A DNA stretch of 51,133 nucleotides. It comes from Ardenticatenales bacterium (GTDB taxonomy: Bacteria > Chloroflexota > Anaerolineae > Epilineales > Epilineaceae). A program made the position numbers and the translations under genes. Below the pieces are notes generated by a model that saw only the letters and a list, made by a program, of their open reading frames with translations, had not been told where the DNA came from and made no database searches. The stretch is from assembly GCA_020853525.1 (NCBI GenBank), contig JADYYS010000003.1, forward strand, positions 1 to 51,133, read 5' to 3'. Of the stretch, positions 8,698 to 18,039 are shown piece after piece (position 1 is the first letter of the stretch; each line of letters starts with the position of its first letter).

Positions 8698-9249
8698 CTA
8701 CGGCGGCCCTGGGTACGGCGGCCCTGGGTGGAATATGCTCAGAGCCACGTACAGCAGGCCCAGCGCCATCGGCACGTAGCTTACCGCGTTGACGACGGCG
8801 GAGTGGCCGAGCGTTCGCCACCCGCGTCCATCGCGGCGGAAGAGGTGCAGGACGACCGCCTCGATGAGCGTTGTCGCCAGCCACAGGAATGCGAACGCGC
8901 TGAACCAGGCGCCTAGGTATCCGGGGTCCGAGGGTTTGGCGGCGAGGTCGAACAAGTCGGCGTCGCCGCGACGCGCGCTGAACCGATCGAAGAAGTCTGT
9001 GGCCGAGCGATTGAATACGATCCCGACCATGGCCGTGGCGACGTTCATCGCAGCCGCGGCCTTCCAGACGGTCCGCCACGGCTGGGACCGGTCGAGCCAC
9101 CGAAGCACCAGTCCCTCGCCGGCGATGATGACCAGCACGAGGTACACGGTAACCGCGAGCCCGAGCGAATACGCATGGGTCACGATCGGCACCGCCATGT
9201 CGAGCAGGGCGGCGGCCGGAAGCCACGGACCGAGCAGCGGTGCGGGCAT
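8698..9249 (-). CDS. Integral membrane protein of unknown function
   Basis: The ATG at 9249 (protein start MPAPLLGPWLP) has AAGGA 8 bases upstream and begins just before the first hydrophobic helix, so it is preferred over an open extension to 9333. The 183-residue product has about four hydrophobic helices, with a polar middle region around FNRSATDFFDRFSARRGD. I do not recognise the family. A frame-shifted reading of the same region is more arginine-rich and less membrane-like, so this frame was taken. It may form an operon with the MFS gene downstream. Confidence 0.6.
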   Translation of the reverse strand: MPAPLLGPWLPAAALLDMAVPIVTHAYSLGLAVTVYLVLVIIAGEGLVLRWLDRSQPWRTVWKAAAAMNVATAMVGIVFNRSATDFFDRFSARRGDADLFDLAAKPSDPGYLGAWFSAFAFLWLATTLIEAVVLHLFRRDGRGWRTLGHSAVVNAVSYVPMALGLLYVALSIFHPGPPYPGPP

Positions 9250-9288
9250 CGCAGGCTTCCTTGGTGTGCGGCGGCAATGGAGACGCGA

Positions 9289-9323
9289 CGAGGCCGTGGA
9301 GCAGAGGGTATGCCACGGCCTCG
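9289..9323. repeat. Perfect 11-bp hairpin in intergenic gap
   Basis: CGAGGCCGTGG (9289-9299) and CCACGGCCTCG (9313-9323) flank a 13-base loop. It lies between the SRPBCC gene and the membrane-protein gene, both on the minus strand. No T-run is present, so termination is uncertain. Confidence 0.6.
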
Positions 9324-9407
9324 GTAACGACAATCATCTGTCAGGTGTCAGGCCGGGGGCAAACGACGGCCGTGGGCCGTCGGATCCGCCGATCCGGCAA
9401 CGCGGGG

Positions 9408-9863
9408 CTACGCGCGCTCCCTAGCCACGCGCTCGAGGCTGGCCATCTCTTCGGCGTACAGCCGCCGCAGGAAGGGCGGCGCAAGGATCCGCTGAATCCA
9501 ACCGGCGATGCCGCCCTCCGTCCACACCGTATCGAACCGCACCGCCGCCCGCCGCCCGTCATCGAGCGACTCGACCGTGAACGTCGTCACGACATCGTTG
9601 CCGTCGAGGCCGGACTCCACGAGGACGCGGCCCGGCTCCGGCTCCGTGATCCGGGCGCGGAGCCGGCGGTCGACACCCATCACGCGCATCCCGAAGCGGA
9701 TGACGGTCCCCGCGCCGACGCCGCCTTCCTCGACTGTGAGGTCGTGGAAGACGCGCGGCGGCAGGATGCGGGGGTGGCCGTCGACGTAGTCGGCGATGAC
9801 GGCGTACACGGCCGACGCCGGGGCATCGAGCACGGAAGCGTGCGAGACCTCGATGCGCGCCAT
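9408..9863 (-). CDS. SRPBCC (START-like) domain protein
   Basis: The 151-residue product has the pattern of a polyketide-cyclase/SRPBCC domain: an N-terminal strand (MARIEVSHASVLDAPASAVYAVIADY), a run of beta strands and a long C-terminal helix (LRRLYAEEMASLERVARERA). Such domains form a cavity that binds lipids or other hydrophobic ligands; the ligand is not predictable. GGGAGGG lies about 8 bases before the ATG. The gene ends 158 bp from the next gene downstream and starts 18 bp after the helicase stop, so it may be read with the helicase. Confidence 0.8.
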   Translation of the reverse strand: MARIEVSHASVLDAPASAVYAVIADYVDGHPRILPPRVFHDLTVEEGGVGAGTVIRFGMRVMGVDRRLRARITEPEPGRVLVESGLDGNDVVTTFTVESLDDGRRAAVRFDTVWTEGGIAGWIQRILAPPFLRRLYAEEMASLERVARERA

Positions 9864-9881
9864 CCGTCGAGCCCTCCCGGT

Positions 9882-11735
9882 CTAGCGGTCGTCGTCGCGG
9901 CGCGTCGGACCGTCGCTGGCCAGGAGCGCAGCTCGCTCCTCGGGCGTCATCCGGCGACGCGGCTCGATGCCGATGTTCACGACACCGCGGGCCTGCCGGT
10001 CCGGCGGCACGGGACGGCTGCCGACTTCGGCCGGCGCAGCGCGGCGCGGTTCAGCCGGACGGCGGTCGTCGCGGCGCGGCTCGTTCGAGCGGCGATCGTC
10101 CTGGCGCGGCGCGGGTCGCCCGCCGAAGGCGGCGGCCGGTTCGCGGCGCGACACGCCGTTCCCGTTACCGGTACGCGGGGCTGCGTCCGGTCGCCGACCG
10201 TCGCCGCCCCGCACGCCGGTGTCCGAGCGCCGAGCATCGCCGCCGCGCACACCGTTGTCCGTGCGGCGACCATCGCGCCCTCGCCCGCCCGCATCGGTGC
10301 GCCCGCCGCTATCGACGCGCCGGCCGTCACCGCTGCGCGCCGGGCCGTCCGCACGACCCCCGGCGCGACTCGGCTGCGTCTGCCCCGCAGGCGCAGCGGC
10401 GCGGGCCGGTGTCGCGCTCGGCGATGTCGAACGGCCGTTGACGCTTGCCGCGGGTGCCCGCCCGGCCGGCTGGCGTGACCGCTCGCCGCGGGCGCGCGGA
10501 ACGCCTTGGCCGGCGGCGCGAGCGACGCGGTTGCGGTCGGCCTGCTGGCGACGGGTCAGCAGCGGCTCGGAGTCGTCGATCATGTAGTCGAAGTCGGGCA
10601 CCGTGATCGGCGCCAGCTTGAGGCCGGTCAGCGCCTCGACGGCCTGCCAGAGCGCCTCGTCCGTGTGTGAGTAGAGCGTCATCGCGATGCCGTCCCGGCC
10701 GGCGCGGCCGGTGCGCCCGATCCGGTGGACATAGTCCTCGGCCATCGTCGGAACGTCCAGGTTGATGACGTGCGACAGGTGAGGGATGTCGAGGCCGCGC
10801 GACGCGACGTCGGTGGCGATCATGAGCCGTAGCTTGCCCGAACGGAATGCGTCGAGGATCTGCTCGCGCTTGTTCTGGGCCACGTCGGAGTGGATCGCGG
10901 CGTTCGTCAGGCCGGCCTGGCTCAACGCCTTTGAGAGCTTGTCGGCGCGCCGACGGGTACGGCAGAAGACGATGGCCGCTTCGACCTCCTCGTCGCGCAG
11001 CAGCCGTGCCAGCAGCTCCGGCTTCTGGTCCTGCGCCACCGGGTAGAGCCGCTGCTCGATCCGATCGACCGCCGTGTTCGGGGCATCGACTTCGACGCGC
11101 TCCGGGTTGTGGAGATAGTCCTTGGCCAGGGCCGCGATCTGCGGCGGCATCGTCGCCGAGAAGAGGAGCGTCTGGCGTCCGGCCTTCGGTACGCGGCCAT
11201 CCTCGAGGACGCGCCGGACCTGCGGCAGGAAGCCGAGATCGAGCATCCGGTCGGCCTCGTCGAGGACCAGGTACTTCACGCCGTCGAGGCGGACATTGCC
11301 GCGCTCGAGGTGGTCGATCAAGCGACCCGGCGTGGCGACGAGGACGTCGACGCCGCGCGTGAGGGCGGTGGTCTGCGGGCCGTAGCCGACGCCGCCGTAC
11401 ACGGCCGTCACACGAAACCGGACGTGCTTGCCGTATGCAGCGAACGCGTCGGCAACCTGGATCGCCAGCTCGCGGGTCGGCACGAGGACGAGCGCTTCGG
11501 GTTGGCGGCCGGATGCGCCGCCGTTGCGCTGGAGATCGTTGTGGCGATGGTGCAGCCACGGCAGCGCGAAGACGGCGGTCTTGCCGCTGCCCGTCTGGGC
11601 GCACGCGATGAGGTCGCGCTTGGCCAGCGCGACCGGGAGGGCATCGATCTGGATGGGCGTTGGGGTGGTGTAGTCCCGCTCGGCAAGCGCGCGCAGGACT
11701 GGCTCGGCAAGGCCGAGCTCAGCAAAGGTGGTCAT
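9882..11735 (-). CDS. DEAD-box RNA helicase with Arg/Gly-rich tail
   Basis: The ATG at 11735 has AGAGGA about 7 bases upstream; an ATG at 11750 overlaps that site and is rejected. The 617-residue product carries all core motifs: Q motif PTPIQIDALP, AQTGSGKT, PTRELAIQ, TPGRL, DEAD, SAT and HRIGRTGRAGRDG, within the first ~380 residues. The core resembles RhlE-type helicases that remodel RNA and ribosome precursors, often in the cold. The last ~200 residues are a low-complexity Arg/Gly/Asp/Ala tail with repeats such as GVRGGD, likely disordered and RNA-binding. The gene has its own promoter and a 160-base leader containing a hairpin. Confidence 0.95.
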   Translation of the reverse strand: MTTFAELGLAEPVLRALAERDYTTPTPIQIDALPVALAKRDLIACAQTGSGKTAVFALPWLHHRHNDLQRNGGASGRQPEALVLVPTRELAIQVADAFAAYGKHVRFRVTAVYGGVGYGPQTTALTRGVDVLVATPGRLIDHLERGNVRLDGVKYLVLDEADRMLDLGFLPQVRRVLEDGRVPKAGRQTLLFSATMPPQIAALAKDYLHNPERVEVDAPNTAVDRIEQRLYPVAQDQKPELLARLLRDEEVEAAIVFCRTRRRADKLSKALSQAGLTNAAIHSDVAQNKREQILDAFRSGKLRLMIATDVASRGLDIPHLSHVINLDVPTMAEDYVHRIGRTGRAGRDGIAMTLYSHTDEALWQAVEALTGLKLAPITVPDFDYMIDDSEPLLTRRQQADRNRVARAAGQGVPRARGERSRQPAGRAPAASVNGRSTSPSATPARAAAPAGQTQPSRAGGRADGPARSGDGRRVDSGGRTDAGGRGRDGRRTDNGVRGGDARRSDTGVRGGDGRRPDAAPRTGNGNGVSRREPAAAFGGRPAPRQDDRRSNEPRRDDRRPAEPRRAAPAEVGSRPVPPDRQARGVVNIGIEPRRRMTPEERAALLASDGPTRRDDDR

Positions 11736-11867
11736 GGGTTTTCCTCTCATGAGCGAAGCACGATCAGCATTCCGCTCACGGGGACCCTGGAGGCCACCCT
11801 ACTCGACGACGGCAAACCTGAAAGCAGTCTGGCGCTGAGCAAGCGGAGGATGAAGCGCTGGTAACGA

Positions 11868-11894
11868 GCCCGCAAGGCACGTTGCCTGGCGGGC
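11868..11894. other. Hairpin in the helicase leader
   Basis: GCCCGC and AGGCA pair with TGCCT and GCGGGC around a CGT loop, with one mismatch. It falls in the predicted 5' untranslated region of the helicase mRNA, where structured cold-shock leaders are common in other bacteria. Function here is inferred only. Confidence 0.5.
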
Positions 11895-11905
11895 AATTGA
11901 CGATA

Positions 11906-11934
11906 ACGATAGGGAGGCGAGCCGTGGATGGCAA
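11906..11934 (-). promoter_or_regulatory. Sigma70-like promoter of the helicase gene
   Basis: On the minus strand TTGCCA (11929-11934) and TATCGT (11906-11911) are 17 bases apart, about 170 bases upstream of the helicase ATG. It is back-to-back with the transglycosylase promoter. Confidence 0.5.
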
Positions 11935-11974
11935 GTTTTCGCACGCGTGACAGGGCTGGATCCTGAACAGGGGG

Positions 11975-12002
11975 TTGACATGTAGAACACCCGTTCTATA
12001 CT
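11975..12002 (+). promoter_or_regulatory. Near-consensus sigma70 promoter with embedded LexA-type palindrome
   Basis: TTGACA (11975-11980) and TATACT (11997-12002) are 16 bases apart, the best promoter in the window. The spacer and the edge of the -10 hold TAGAAC-ACCC-GTTCTA (11983-11998), a perfect inverted repeat of the GAAC-N4-GTTC class bound by LexA in Firmicutes and Actinobacteria. A repressor bound here would block RNA polymerase. It drives the transglycosylase gene, whose ATG is 54 bases downstream of the -10. Confidence 0.8.
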
Positions 12003-12055
12003 TGTCCCCCCCTGGGCGGAGCCGCCGCACGCCCGCAACCCAAGGACTCAGCGCC

Positions 12056-13219
12056 ATGGCCGCCGCCACTCCGACATTCGATTCCATTCCCACCCTCGAG
12101 GTCCGCGTCCCCACGCGACCGGCTTTGCTGCGCGGTCGGCGACCGTCAGTCGTCGTCGCCATCGTGTTCGGAGCGCTGGGTGCGGCGGCCTTCGTCGGGA
12201 GCCTTCGCGGTACGCAATCCGCCGCCCGTTCCAGCGGCGTCGTCGCGCCGGTCTTCATGAGTTTTGCCGCCGGGGACGTGCGGGATCGGGTCGCCGTGCG
12301 GACCGAGCCGGGCGGCGGCGAGACGGTGGCGCTGCTTCCGGCGGGCACACGCGTTGGAATCGGAGGGCGCGCGGCATTCGGCGATGCATGGGCGAGCGGC
12401 GTCGACTACTGGGTAGCGGCCGAGATCGATGGCCATGTCGTGCGCGGCTTCGTGCCGGCCGGCGGCGTCGATGTGCAGGCGGGAGATCCGCCCGTTCTCT
12501 CGTTCGAAGGTGCAGACGCGGGCGGCGGCGTGTCGGCGGCGGCTTCGGTCGTCCCGATCGAATCGGTCGGCGCAGGGCGCGACGCGGCCGATACCGCCGA
12601 TACCGCCGCTGCCGACGTTCCGGTTCGTGCTTCTGCCGCACCTACCGTTGCCGATACGGTCGCGATCCCGTGGCTGCCGGAGCCGGTGCGGTCGTGGTCC
12701 GAGCTCCTGAGTGCAGCCGCCGTGACCCACGGCGTCGCCGCCGACCTGTTGGCGATCGTCACGCTCGTGGAGTCGGGCGGCCACCCGTCGGCGCGCAGCC
12801 ATGCCGGTGCCACTGGGCTCATGCAGGTCATGCCCGCCACCGCCGGCGACATCGCCCGCCAGCGCGGCCTGGGTGCGTTCGATGCTTCGCGCCTGAACGA
12901 ACCCGCCGTCGCGATCGACTTCGGCGCATGGTACCTGGCGCAGCAGCTCAAGGCGTTCGGACAAGCCGATGATGCGGACTGGGCGAAGTCCGTCACGCTG
13001 GCAGCGGCAGCCTATAACGGCGGCCCTGGAACCGCCATGCGCTTCCAGCGCGACGGAAGCCTGCCGAACGAAACGCGGCACTACATCGACTGGGTCGGCG
13101 GCATGTGGCGCGAGCGCGCCGACGTGACTTCGTCCACCTACGAGCGGTGGATGGCGGCCGGCGGCAGCGTGCTCGTCGGGAAGGCGCAGGCGTGGCTGGA
13201 TGCCGGTGGCGGGCCGTAA
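12056..13219 (+). CDS. Lytic transglycosylase (SLT domain), exported or membrane-anchored
   Basis: The ATG at 12056 has AAGGA 9 bases upstream. The 387-residue product has a single N-terminal hydrophobic helix (~31-52), an SH3-like middle region (DRVAVRTEPGGGETVALLPAGTRVGIGG) and a C-terminal SLT domain from ~235. That domain carries the catalytic glutamate in VESGGHPSARS, the GLMQVMPATA motif and AYNGGPG. SLT enzymes cut peptidoglycan glycan strands between MurNAc and GlcNAc to give anhydro-muropeptides, in cell-wall turnover or lysis. Its promoter carries a LexA-type site, which suggests DNA-damage control, unusual for this enzyme class. The 3' end is convergent with glyQS. Confidence 0.9.
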   Translation: MAAATPTFDSIPTLEVRVPTRPALLRGRRPSVVVAIVFGALGAAAFVGSLRGTQSAARSSGVVAPVFMSFAAGDVRDRVAVRTEPGGGETVALLPAGTRVGIGGRAAFGDAWASGVDYWVAAEIDGHVVRGFVPAGGVDVQAGDPPVLSFEGADAGGGVSAAASVVPIESVGAGRDAADTADTAAADVPVRASAAPTVADTVAIPWLPEPVRSWSELLSAAAVTHGVAADLLAIVTLVESGGHPSARSHAGATGLMQVMPATAGDIARQRGLGAFDASRLNEPAVAIDFGAWYLAQQLKAFGQADDADWAKSVTLAAAAYNGGPGTAMRFQRDGSLPNETRHYIDWVGGMWRERADVTSSTYERWMAAGGSVLVGKAQAWLDAGGGP

Positions 13220-13334
13220 CGAACGCCGGCGTGGTCGGGCAGGCAACGAAGACGATTGTCGGCTGCGGCACGCCGTCCGGTTCCCTTCGGCCGAAGCTCG
13301 AAGATCCATACCTTCCGCGATGCCCGCGGTTGTT

Positions 13335-16300
13335 CTAGAACCCCTCGAGCTTCGAGAGATCGGCCACGTTCCGCGGAAGATCCGCGACCCAGCGCACGAT
13401 AGCCAGCCTTGCCGCCCGCACGTCCAAGTCCTCGTCCATCACAAGCACTCCTTCGAAGAACGCGTTCACCGGCGCGGCAAGCCTTGCAAGCGCACCGAAG
13501 ACGCCGCTGGCGTCGTCACCATCGACCTTTCCGGCCGCCCGGATCGCCGCGATCAGCGCTTGCTCCTGCGGTCCGGTCAGCCGTGATGCTGCCTCGTCGA
13601 ACGTCGGCAGCCTCTCCGCCGTGTCGCGACCGCGCACGATCCGGGCGCAGCGAGCGTATGCCGTCAACGTGACCGGCCAGCCCGGTTCGGCGATCTGCCG
13701 TTCCAGGAGGCGCACGACGTCGACCGCCTGCTTCGGTCGGGCGGCGAGCACCGCAAGCACCGCCGACACCGTATCCGGTGCGTGGCCGCGGTCGCGCAGT
13801 TGCACCTCGAAGCGGGTGGCGATGAACGCGGCGACGTCATCCTTTACCGTCGGCGACGCGGGCACCGGCAATTGGGCGGCAACCTCGTCGATGAGCGTCG
13901 TCACGCTGTGTCGGGCGTCATCGAACGACAGGACGCCCTCGCTCAGGAGCCGCATGATCCCAAGTGCCGCACGCCGCAGGCCATAAGGATCCTGTGCCCC
14001 GGTCGGTTTGAGGCCGACCGCGAACAGACCGATCAGGCTGTCCAGGCGGTCGGCGATGGCCAGCAGTGTGCCGGCGGGCGCGGTGGGCAATCCGTCGCCG
14101 CCGCCGCGCGGAAGGTAGTGCTCGTAGATGGCTGTCGCGACGTCCTCGCTCTCCCCGCTCAGGCGTGCGTACTCGCGGCCCATCGCGCCCTGCAGGCTGG
14201 TGAAGTCCGTGACCATCGACGTCACGAGGTCGCTCTTCGCGAGTGCTGCCGCTCGCCGCGCCGTCGCAAGGGCTTCGTCGCCGACGCCGAGGTAGTCGGC
14301 CAGGGCGGGCATCAGGCGTTCCAGGCGCTCGACCTTGTCGAGTATGGAACCCAACTCGGACTGGAACATCAGGTCGCTCAGCTTGGGCGTGTACGTGTCG
14401 AGCGGATGCTTGCGGTCCTGCGCCCAGAAGTACGCCGCATCCGCGAACCGCGCCCGCAGCACGGCCTCATTCCCGTGCCGGACCGCCGCTTCGTCGATGC
14501 GGGCGCCGTTGGCCACGGCGATGAAGGCAGGCAGCAGGCGGCCGTCGGCGGCGCGGACCGGGAAGTAGCGCTGGTGCTTGCGCATGACGGTGACGAGGAG
14601 GACATCGGGCAGCGCCAGGTAGGCCTCGTCGAACCGTCCGACGAACGCGCGCGGCTGCTCGACCAAGCCGGCGACCTCGTCGAGCAGGCCCTGATCGTCC
14701 GGGACGTGACCTCCCGCCGCGGACGCGGCCGCGGCTACCTGGCGCAGGATCTCGTCGCGCCGGGCCACAGGCGATGTCGGCACGCCGATCGTCCGCATGA
14801 GCTTGCGGTGGTCCTCGGCGGATGCCAGGGCGATGGCCGGCGAACCTGCGGGGCGGATGCCGTGCGTGGTGCGGTCGGCAACCAGGCCGGCGAACGCGAG
14901 CGGCACGATGTGGTTGCCGTGCAGCGCGACGATCCAGCGCACCGGCCGGGAGAACGGCTGGCGGGACGCGTTCCAGCGCATCCCACGGGCAAACGGCAGG
15001 CCGCCGAGCACCGCCGGCAGCGCCTCCGCCAGCACCTCGCCTGCCGCCCGCCCTGCCTCGCGACGGACCGCGGCCACCCGCAGCTCACCGCCGCGCTCGA
15101 CGGTCTCGAGAGCTGAGACGTCCACGCCGAGCTTGCGCGCGAATCCCTCGGCGGCCGGCGTCGGGCGACCGTCCGGCGCGAAGGCAGCCGAAGCGGGCGG
15201 GCCGACGACATGCTCCTCGAGGGCGGTCTGGCTTGGCGCGAGCGCGCGCATCGTCACGAGGAGCCGCCGGGGCGTGCCTTCCACGACGACATCCGCGGCG
15301 GTCAGCCGATGGTCGGCCAGCAGTGGTGGAATGCGGTCTGCCAGCGCCTGCAGCGCGCTCGTCAGGTCAGCGGGCGGGAGTTCCTCGACGCCGACCTCCA
15401 GGACGAAGTCGGCCGGTTCCGTCGGAGGCGTTGCCGCGGTGGATGCGGTAGGCGGTTGCAGCGTCGGCGCGTCGGCCGCTGCGGCCGCACCGGCGACCCA
15501 GGCGGCGGTGTCCCCGTGGAGAAGTGGGTGCTCGAGTTCCCGTCGCTGCGCCACCCAGTGGTGGGCTGTGAGCCGTGCCAGCTCGCGCATCCGCCCAAAG
15601 TAGCGTGCGCGCTCGGTGACGCCGATCGTGCCGCGGGCGTCCAGGACGTTGAAGATGTGGCTGCACTTCAGCGTGTAGTCATGGGCGACACGGACGAGGT
15701 CGGCGTCAAGCGCGGCGCGTGCCTCGGCATCATACAGTTCGTACATCTGCCGCAGGCGGTCGACATCGGCCAGCTCGAAGTAGTAGCGGCTGGTCTGCTG
15801 CTCATAGTCCATCACGAGCTGGCCGAACGTCGTGTGCTCGTTCCAGCGCAGGTCCTTGAAGTGCGCCACATCCTGCAGCGCCATCGCGATCCGCTCGAGA
15901 CCGTACGTGATCTCGACGCTGTTCGGCTCGAGGTCGATCGAGCCGGCCTGCTGGAAGTACGTGAACTGCGTGATTTCGAGGCCGTCCAGCCAGACCTCCC
16001 AGCCGAGCCCCCACGCGCCGAGGGCCGGCGACTCCCAGTTGTCCTCGACGAACCGGACATCGTGCTTCGTCAGGTCGATACCGATCGCGGTCAGGCTGTT
16101 GAGGTAGAGCTGTTGGGGGTCGCCGGGATCCGGCTTGAGGATGACCTGCAGCTGGTGGTGCCGCCCGACACGGTTCGGGTTCTCGCCGTAACGGGCATCG
16201 TCGGGACGGACGCTCGGCTCAAGGTAGACGACATTCCATGGCTCTGGGCCCAGGACGAAGAGGTACGTCGCCGGGTTCATCGTCCCGGCGCCGACCTCGG

Positions 16301-16397
16301 CGTTGTGGGGTTGCCAGACCAGGCATCCCTGGCCGGCCCAGTAGTCGGTCAGACGGCGGACGAGGTCCTGGAAGGTCGATGCGACGGGCGTGGTCAT
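13335..16397 (-). CDS. glyQS: Glycyl-tRNA synthetase, alpha and beta subunits fused
   Basis: The 1020-residue product charges tRNA-Gly with glycine. Residues 1-295 are a full alpha subunit ([75 protein letters not shown]). An Ala/Pro/Thr linker (~297-330) leads to a beta subunit from [15 protein letters not shown] to the end. In most bacteria with the alpha2-beta2 enzyme the two subunits are separate genes; fused forms are known in a few groups such as chlamydiae. The gene follows recO after 70 bp on the same strand. No strong Shine-Dalgarno precedes the ATG, so translation may depend on the upstream gene. Confidence 0.95.
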   Translation of the reverse strand: MTTPVASTFQDLVRRLTDYWAGQGCLVWQPHNAEVGAGTMNPATYLFVLGPEPWNVVYLEPSVRPDDARYGENPNRVGRHHQLQVILKPDPGDPQQLYLNSLTAIGIDLTKHDVRFVEDNWESPALGAWGLGWEVWLDGLEITQFTYFQQAGSIDLEPNSVEITYGLERIAMALQDVAHFKDLRWNEHTTFGQLVMDYEQQTSRYYFELADVDRLRQMYELYDAEARAALDADLVRVAHDYTLKCSHIFNVLDARGTIGVTERARYFGRMRELARLTAHHWVAQRRELEHPLLHGDTAAWVAGAAAAADAPTLQPPTASTAATPPTEPADFVLEVGVEELPPADLTSALQALADRIPPLLADHRLTAADVVVEGTPRRLLVTMRALAPSQTALEEHVVGPPASAAFAPDGRPTPAAEGFARKLGVDVSALETVERGGELRVAAVRREAGRAAGEVLAEALPAVLGGLPFARGMRWNASRQPFSRPVRWIVALHGNHIVPLAFAGLVADRTTHGIRPAGSPAIALASAEDHRKLMRTIGVPTSPVARRDEILRQVAAAASAAGGHVPDDQGLLDEVAGLVEQPRAFVGRFDEAYLALPDVLLVTVMRKHQRYFPVRAADGRLLPAFIAVANGARIDEAAVRHGNEAVLRARFADAAYFWAQDRKHPLDTYTPKLSDLMFQSELGSILDKVERLERLMPALADYLGVGDEALATARRAAALAKSDLVTSMVTDFTSLQGAMGREYARLSGESEDVATAIYEHYLPRGGGDGLPTAPAGTLLAIADRLDSLIGLFAVGLKPTGAQDPYGLRRAALGIMRLLSEGVLSFDDARHSVTTLIDEVAAQLPVPASPTVKDDVAAFIATRFEVQLRDRGHAPDTVSAVLAVLAARPKQAVDVVRLLERQIAEPGWPVTLTAYARCARIVRGRDTAERLPTFDEAASRLTGPQEQALIAAIRAAGKVDGDDASGVFGALARLAAPVNAFFEGVLVMDEDLDVRAARLAIVRWVADLPRNVADLSKLEGF

Positions 16398-16467
16398 TCG
16401 GCGGTTCTCACGGGGTTGTTCGCGGGATCGGGCACAGGTTCGTTCATGGGATCGCCCTCAGGATCGC

Positions 16468-17328
16468 TCATGGGAGCTCGCTCAAGGGATCACCGGAGCG
16501 TTCGGCGCCTGCGCCGGCGTCGACGGTGTCGGGCCGGGCGCGCGCCGAGGGTGCGAGGTCGACGGTGCGTGCGACGCGCCGCAGGCCGTTCAGGAACTCG
16601 ACGCTGCGCAGCTCGCGCTCGAGGTGGTGGCGCACGAAGCCGTGCAACGCCTGCTCCACCTGGCCGCGCGTACCGGGCTGGAGCACGAGGTGCAGGATCA
16701 CGCCGATCTCACGCGTCTGGAGAAAACGCAGGACGCGGAACGCCGCATCGTCGATCCGCAGTCCGTCCGACACCGTCCGGGCGCAGGCCGGACAGACGAC
16801 GCCGCCGGCCTCGGCACTGAATACGGCTCCGCCGGGTTCGAGAGCCGTGGCGCACTGCGCGCACTCGAAGAGGTGCGGGCGGTAGCCGATCAGGCTCAGG
16901 TAGCGCAGCTCGAAGTAGCGCGCCACGACGAAAGGGTCGTCGGCGTCACCGAGCGCGGCCAGGGAATCGCGCAGCAGTTGGAAGGTCTGCGGACTGGGGT
17001 GACCGTCCTGTTCGAAACGGTCGACGAGCTCGGCGATGTGGTAGGCGTAGGTCATCCGCACGAGATCGTCGCGCAGGCGGGGGAAGGCATCGATCATTTC
17101 CGCCTGGGTCAGCACGTCCATGTTGCGGCCCTCGGCCAGCATCATCTGGACGTGCGTGAAGAGTTCGACGTGCCCGGCCTTCCGGCTGGCGATCCGCCGG
17201 ACGCCTTTGGCGATGACGGTGATCTTGCCCTGCTGACGGGTGTAGACCGTGAGGATCCGGTCCGCTTCGCCGTAGTCGTGGCGCTTGAGGACGATCGCTT
17301 CGGCCTTCTGCAAGCGGACGCGGCTCAT
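16468..17328 (-). CDS. recO: DNA repair protein RecO
   Basis: The 286-residue product is RecO, which with RecR loads RecA onto SSB-coated single-stranded DNA and anneals strands. It shows the N-terminal OB-fold (KAEAIVLKRHDYGEADRILTVYTRQQGKITVIAKGVRR), the helical middle and a zinc finger with CAQC and CPAC near residues 183-210. The last ~35 residues (Ala/Arg-rich) are non-conserved. AGGT lies within GAGGTCCTCC just before the ATG, and a TAGAAT -10-like element lies at 17390-17395 without a clear -35. It is followed by glyQS. Confidence 0.92.
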   Translation of the reverse strand: MSRVRLQKAEAIVLKRHDYGEADRILTVYTRQQGKITVIAKGVRRIASRKAGHVELFTHVQMMLAEGRNMDVLTQAEMIDAFPRLRDDLVRMTYAYHIAELVDRFEQDGHPSPQTFQLLRDSLAALGDADDPFVVARYFELRYLSLIGYRPHLFECAQCATALEPGGAVFSAEAGGVVCPACARTVSDGLRIDDAAFRVLRFLQTREIGVILHLVLQPGTRGQVEQALHGFVRHHLERELRSVEFLNGLRRVARTVDLAPSARARPDTVDAGAGAERSGDPLSELP

Positions 17329-17423
17329 GGAGGACCTCGGGGAAGCGACCAGCGGCGGGGCATATGGATCGCCCGCTGCCGGAGGCGCTATTCTAGCCGA
17401 AGAAGCGCTCCAACCCTTCGGAC

Positions 17424-18026
17424 CTACATCTCGTACAGCCCCCGATCCTTCGCCGGCCGCCCCCGCTTGGCAGCCTCCGTCGTTGGCACCGCCGCGTCAA
17501 TCGGCACCGCCCCACTCGACGGATCCGTGAATGCCGCGTCCCCCGCCGCACCGGCGTGCGACCCGTCGGCGGGCAGCTCGCCCATGAGGTCGCCCATATC
17601 GTCCTCGATCCGGTCCGGATCCTCGCCCGCCTCGAGCCGGCGCAACGCCTCGTCCATCTCCGGGCCGACGGGCTCGCCCGCCAACTCCGTCATCCGGCGC
17701 ATGAAGCGGCCGAGCTCGCGCGGATTGTTGTCGTCCAGGTGCTCGGCGTCCGCCATGAGACGTTCCATCTCAGCGGCGTTGCGGGGGTTGCCGAGCGGGT
17801 CGGGGCCGCCGCCGAAGCCGCCGTCGTCGTCGAACGCGTCCCCACCGCCGAAGCCGTCATCGTCACCGCCGCGTCCGCCGCGGACGACGGCGAAGCGCGA
17901 GACCTGTTTCGTGAGGTCGGTGGCGGCGCAGCGCGGGCAGACGGGGTCGCGCGACGGGGTGACGGTGCGGGACAGGAAATCGTAGATGCGGTTGCAGTGG
18001 GGGCAGAGGTATTGGTAGATGGGCAT
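17424..18026 (-). CDS. FmdB-family zinc-ribbon protein
   Basis: From the ATG at 18026 the 200-residue product starts MPIYQYLCPHC and has a second CPRC pair at residue ~32, the FmdB-type zinc ribbon seen in many small regulators of unknown role. A Gly/Asp-rich stretch (GGRGGDDDGFGGG) and an acidic helical region (AAEMERLMADAEHLDDNNPRELGRFMRRM) follow, with a disordered end. FmdB domains are normally about 70-110 residues, so the C-terminal extension is unusual. The ATG is only 7 bases downstream of a TACAAT -10 element, so the mRNA is probably leaderless. Confidence 0.85.
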   Translation of the reverse strand: MPIYQYLCPHCNRIYDFLSRTVTPSRDPVCPRCAATDLTKQVSRFAVVRGGRGGDDDGFGGGDAFDDDGGFGGGPDPLGNPRNAAEMERLMADAEHLDDNNPRELGRFMRRMTELAGEPVGPEMDEALRRLEAGEDPDRIEDDMGDLMGELPADGSHAGAAGDAAFTDPSSGAVPIDAAVPTTEAAKRGRPAKDRGLYEM

Positions 18027-18033
18027 GGGGCGA

Positions 18034-18039
18034 ATTGTA
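18034..18039 (-). promoter_or_regulatory. -10 element for leaderless fmdB-type gene
   Basis: TACAAT on the minus strand ends 7 bases before the start codon, placing the transcription start at or next to the A of the ATG. The -35 region (GTGGGA) is poor. No Shine-Dalgarno exists between. Confidence 0.5.

Noticed and set aside
13331-13340. GTTCTAGAAC palindrome at the glyQS stop
   Set aside because: Half-sites are in inverted order with wrong spacing for the GAAC-N4-GTTC class; probably chance at the stop codon.
16398-16467. Degenerate GGGATCG..TCATGGG repeats between recO and glyQS considered as a regulatory array
   Set aside because: Units are irregular and short; no dyad or promoter spacing supports a function.
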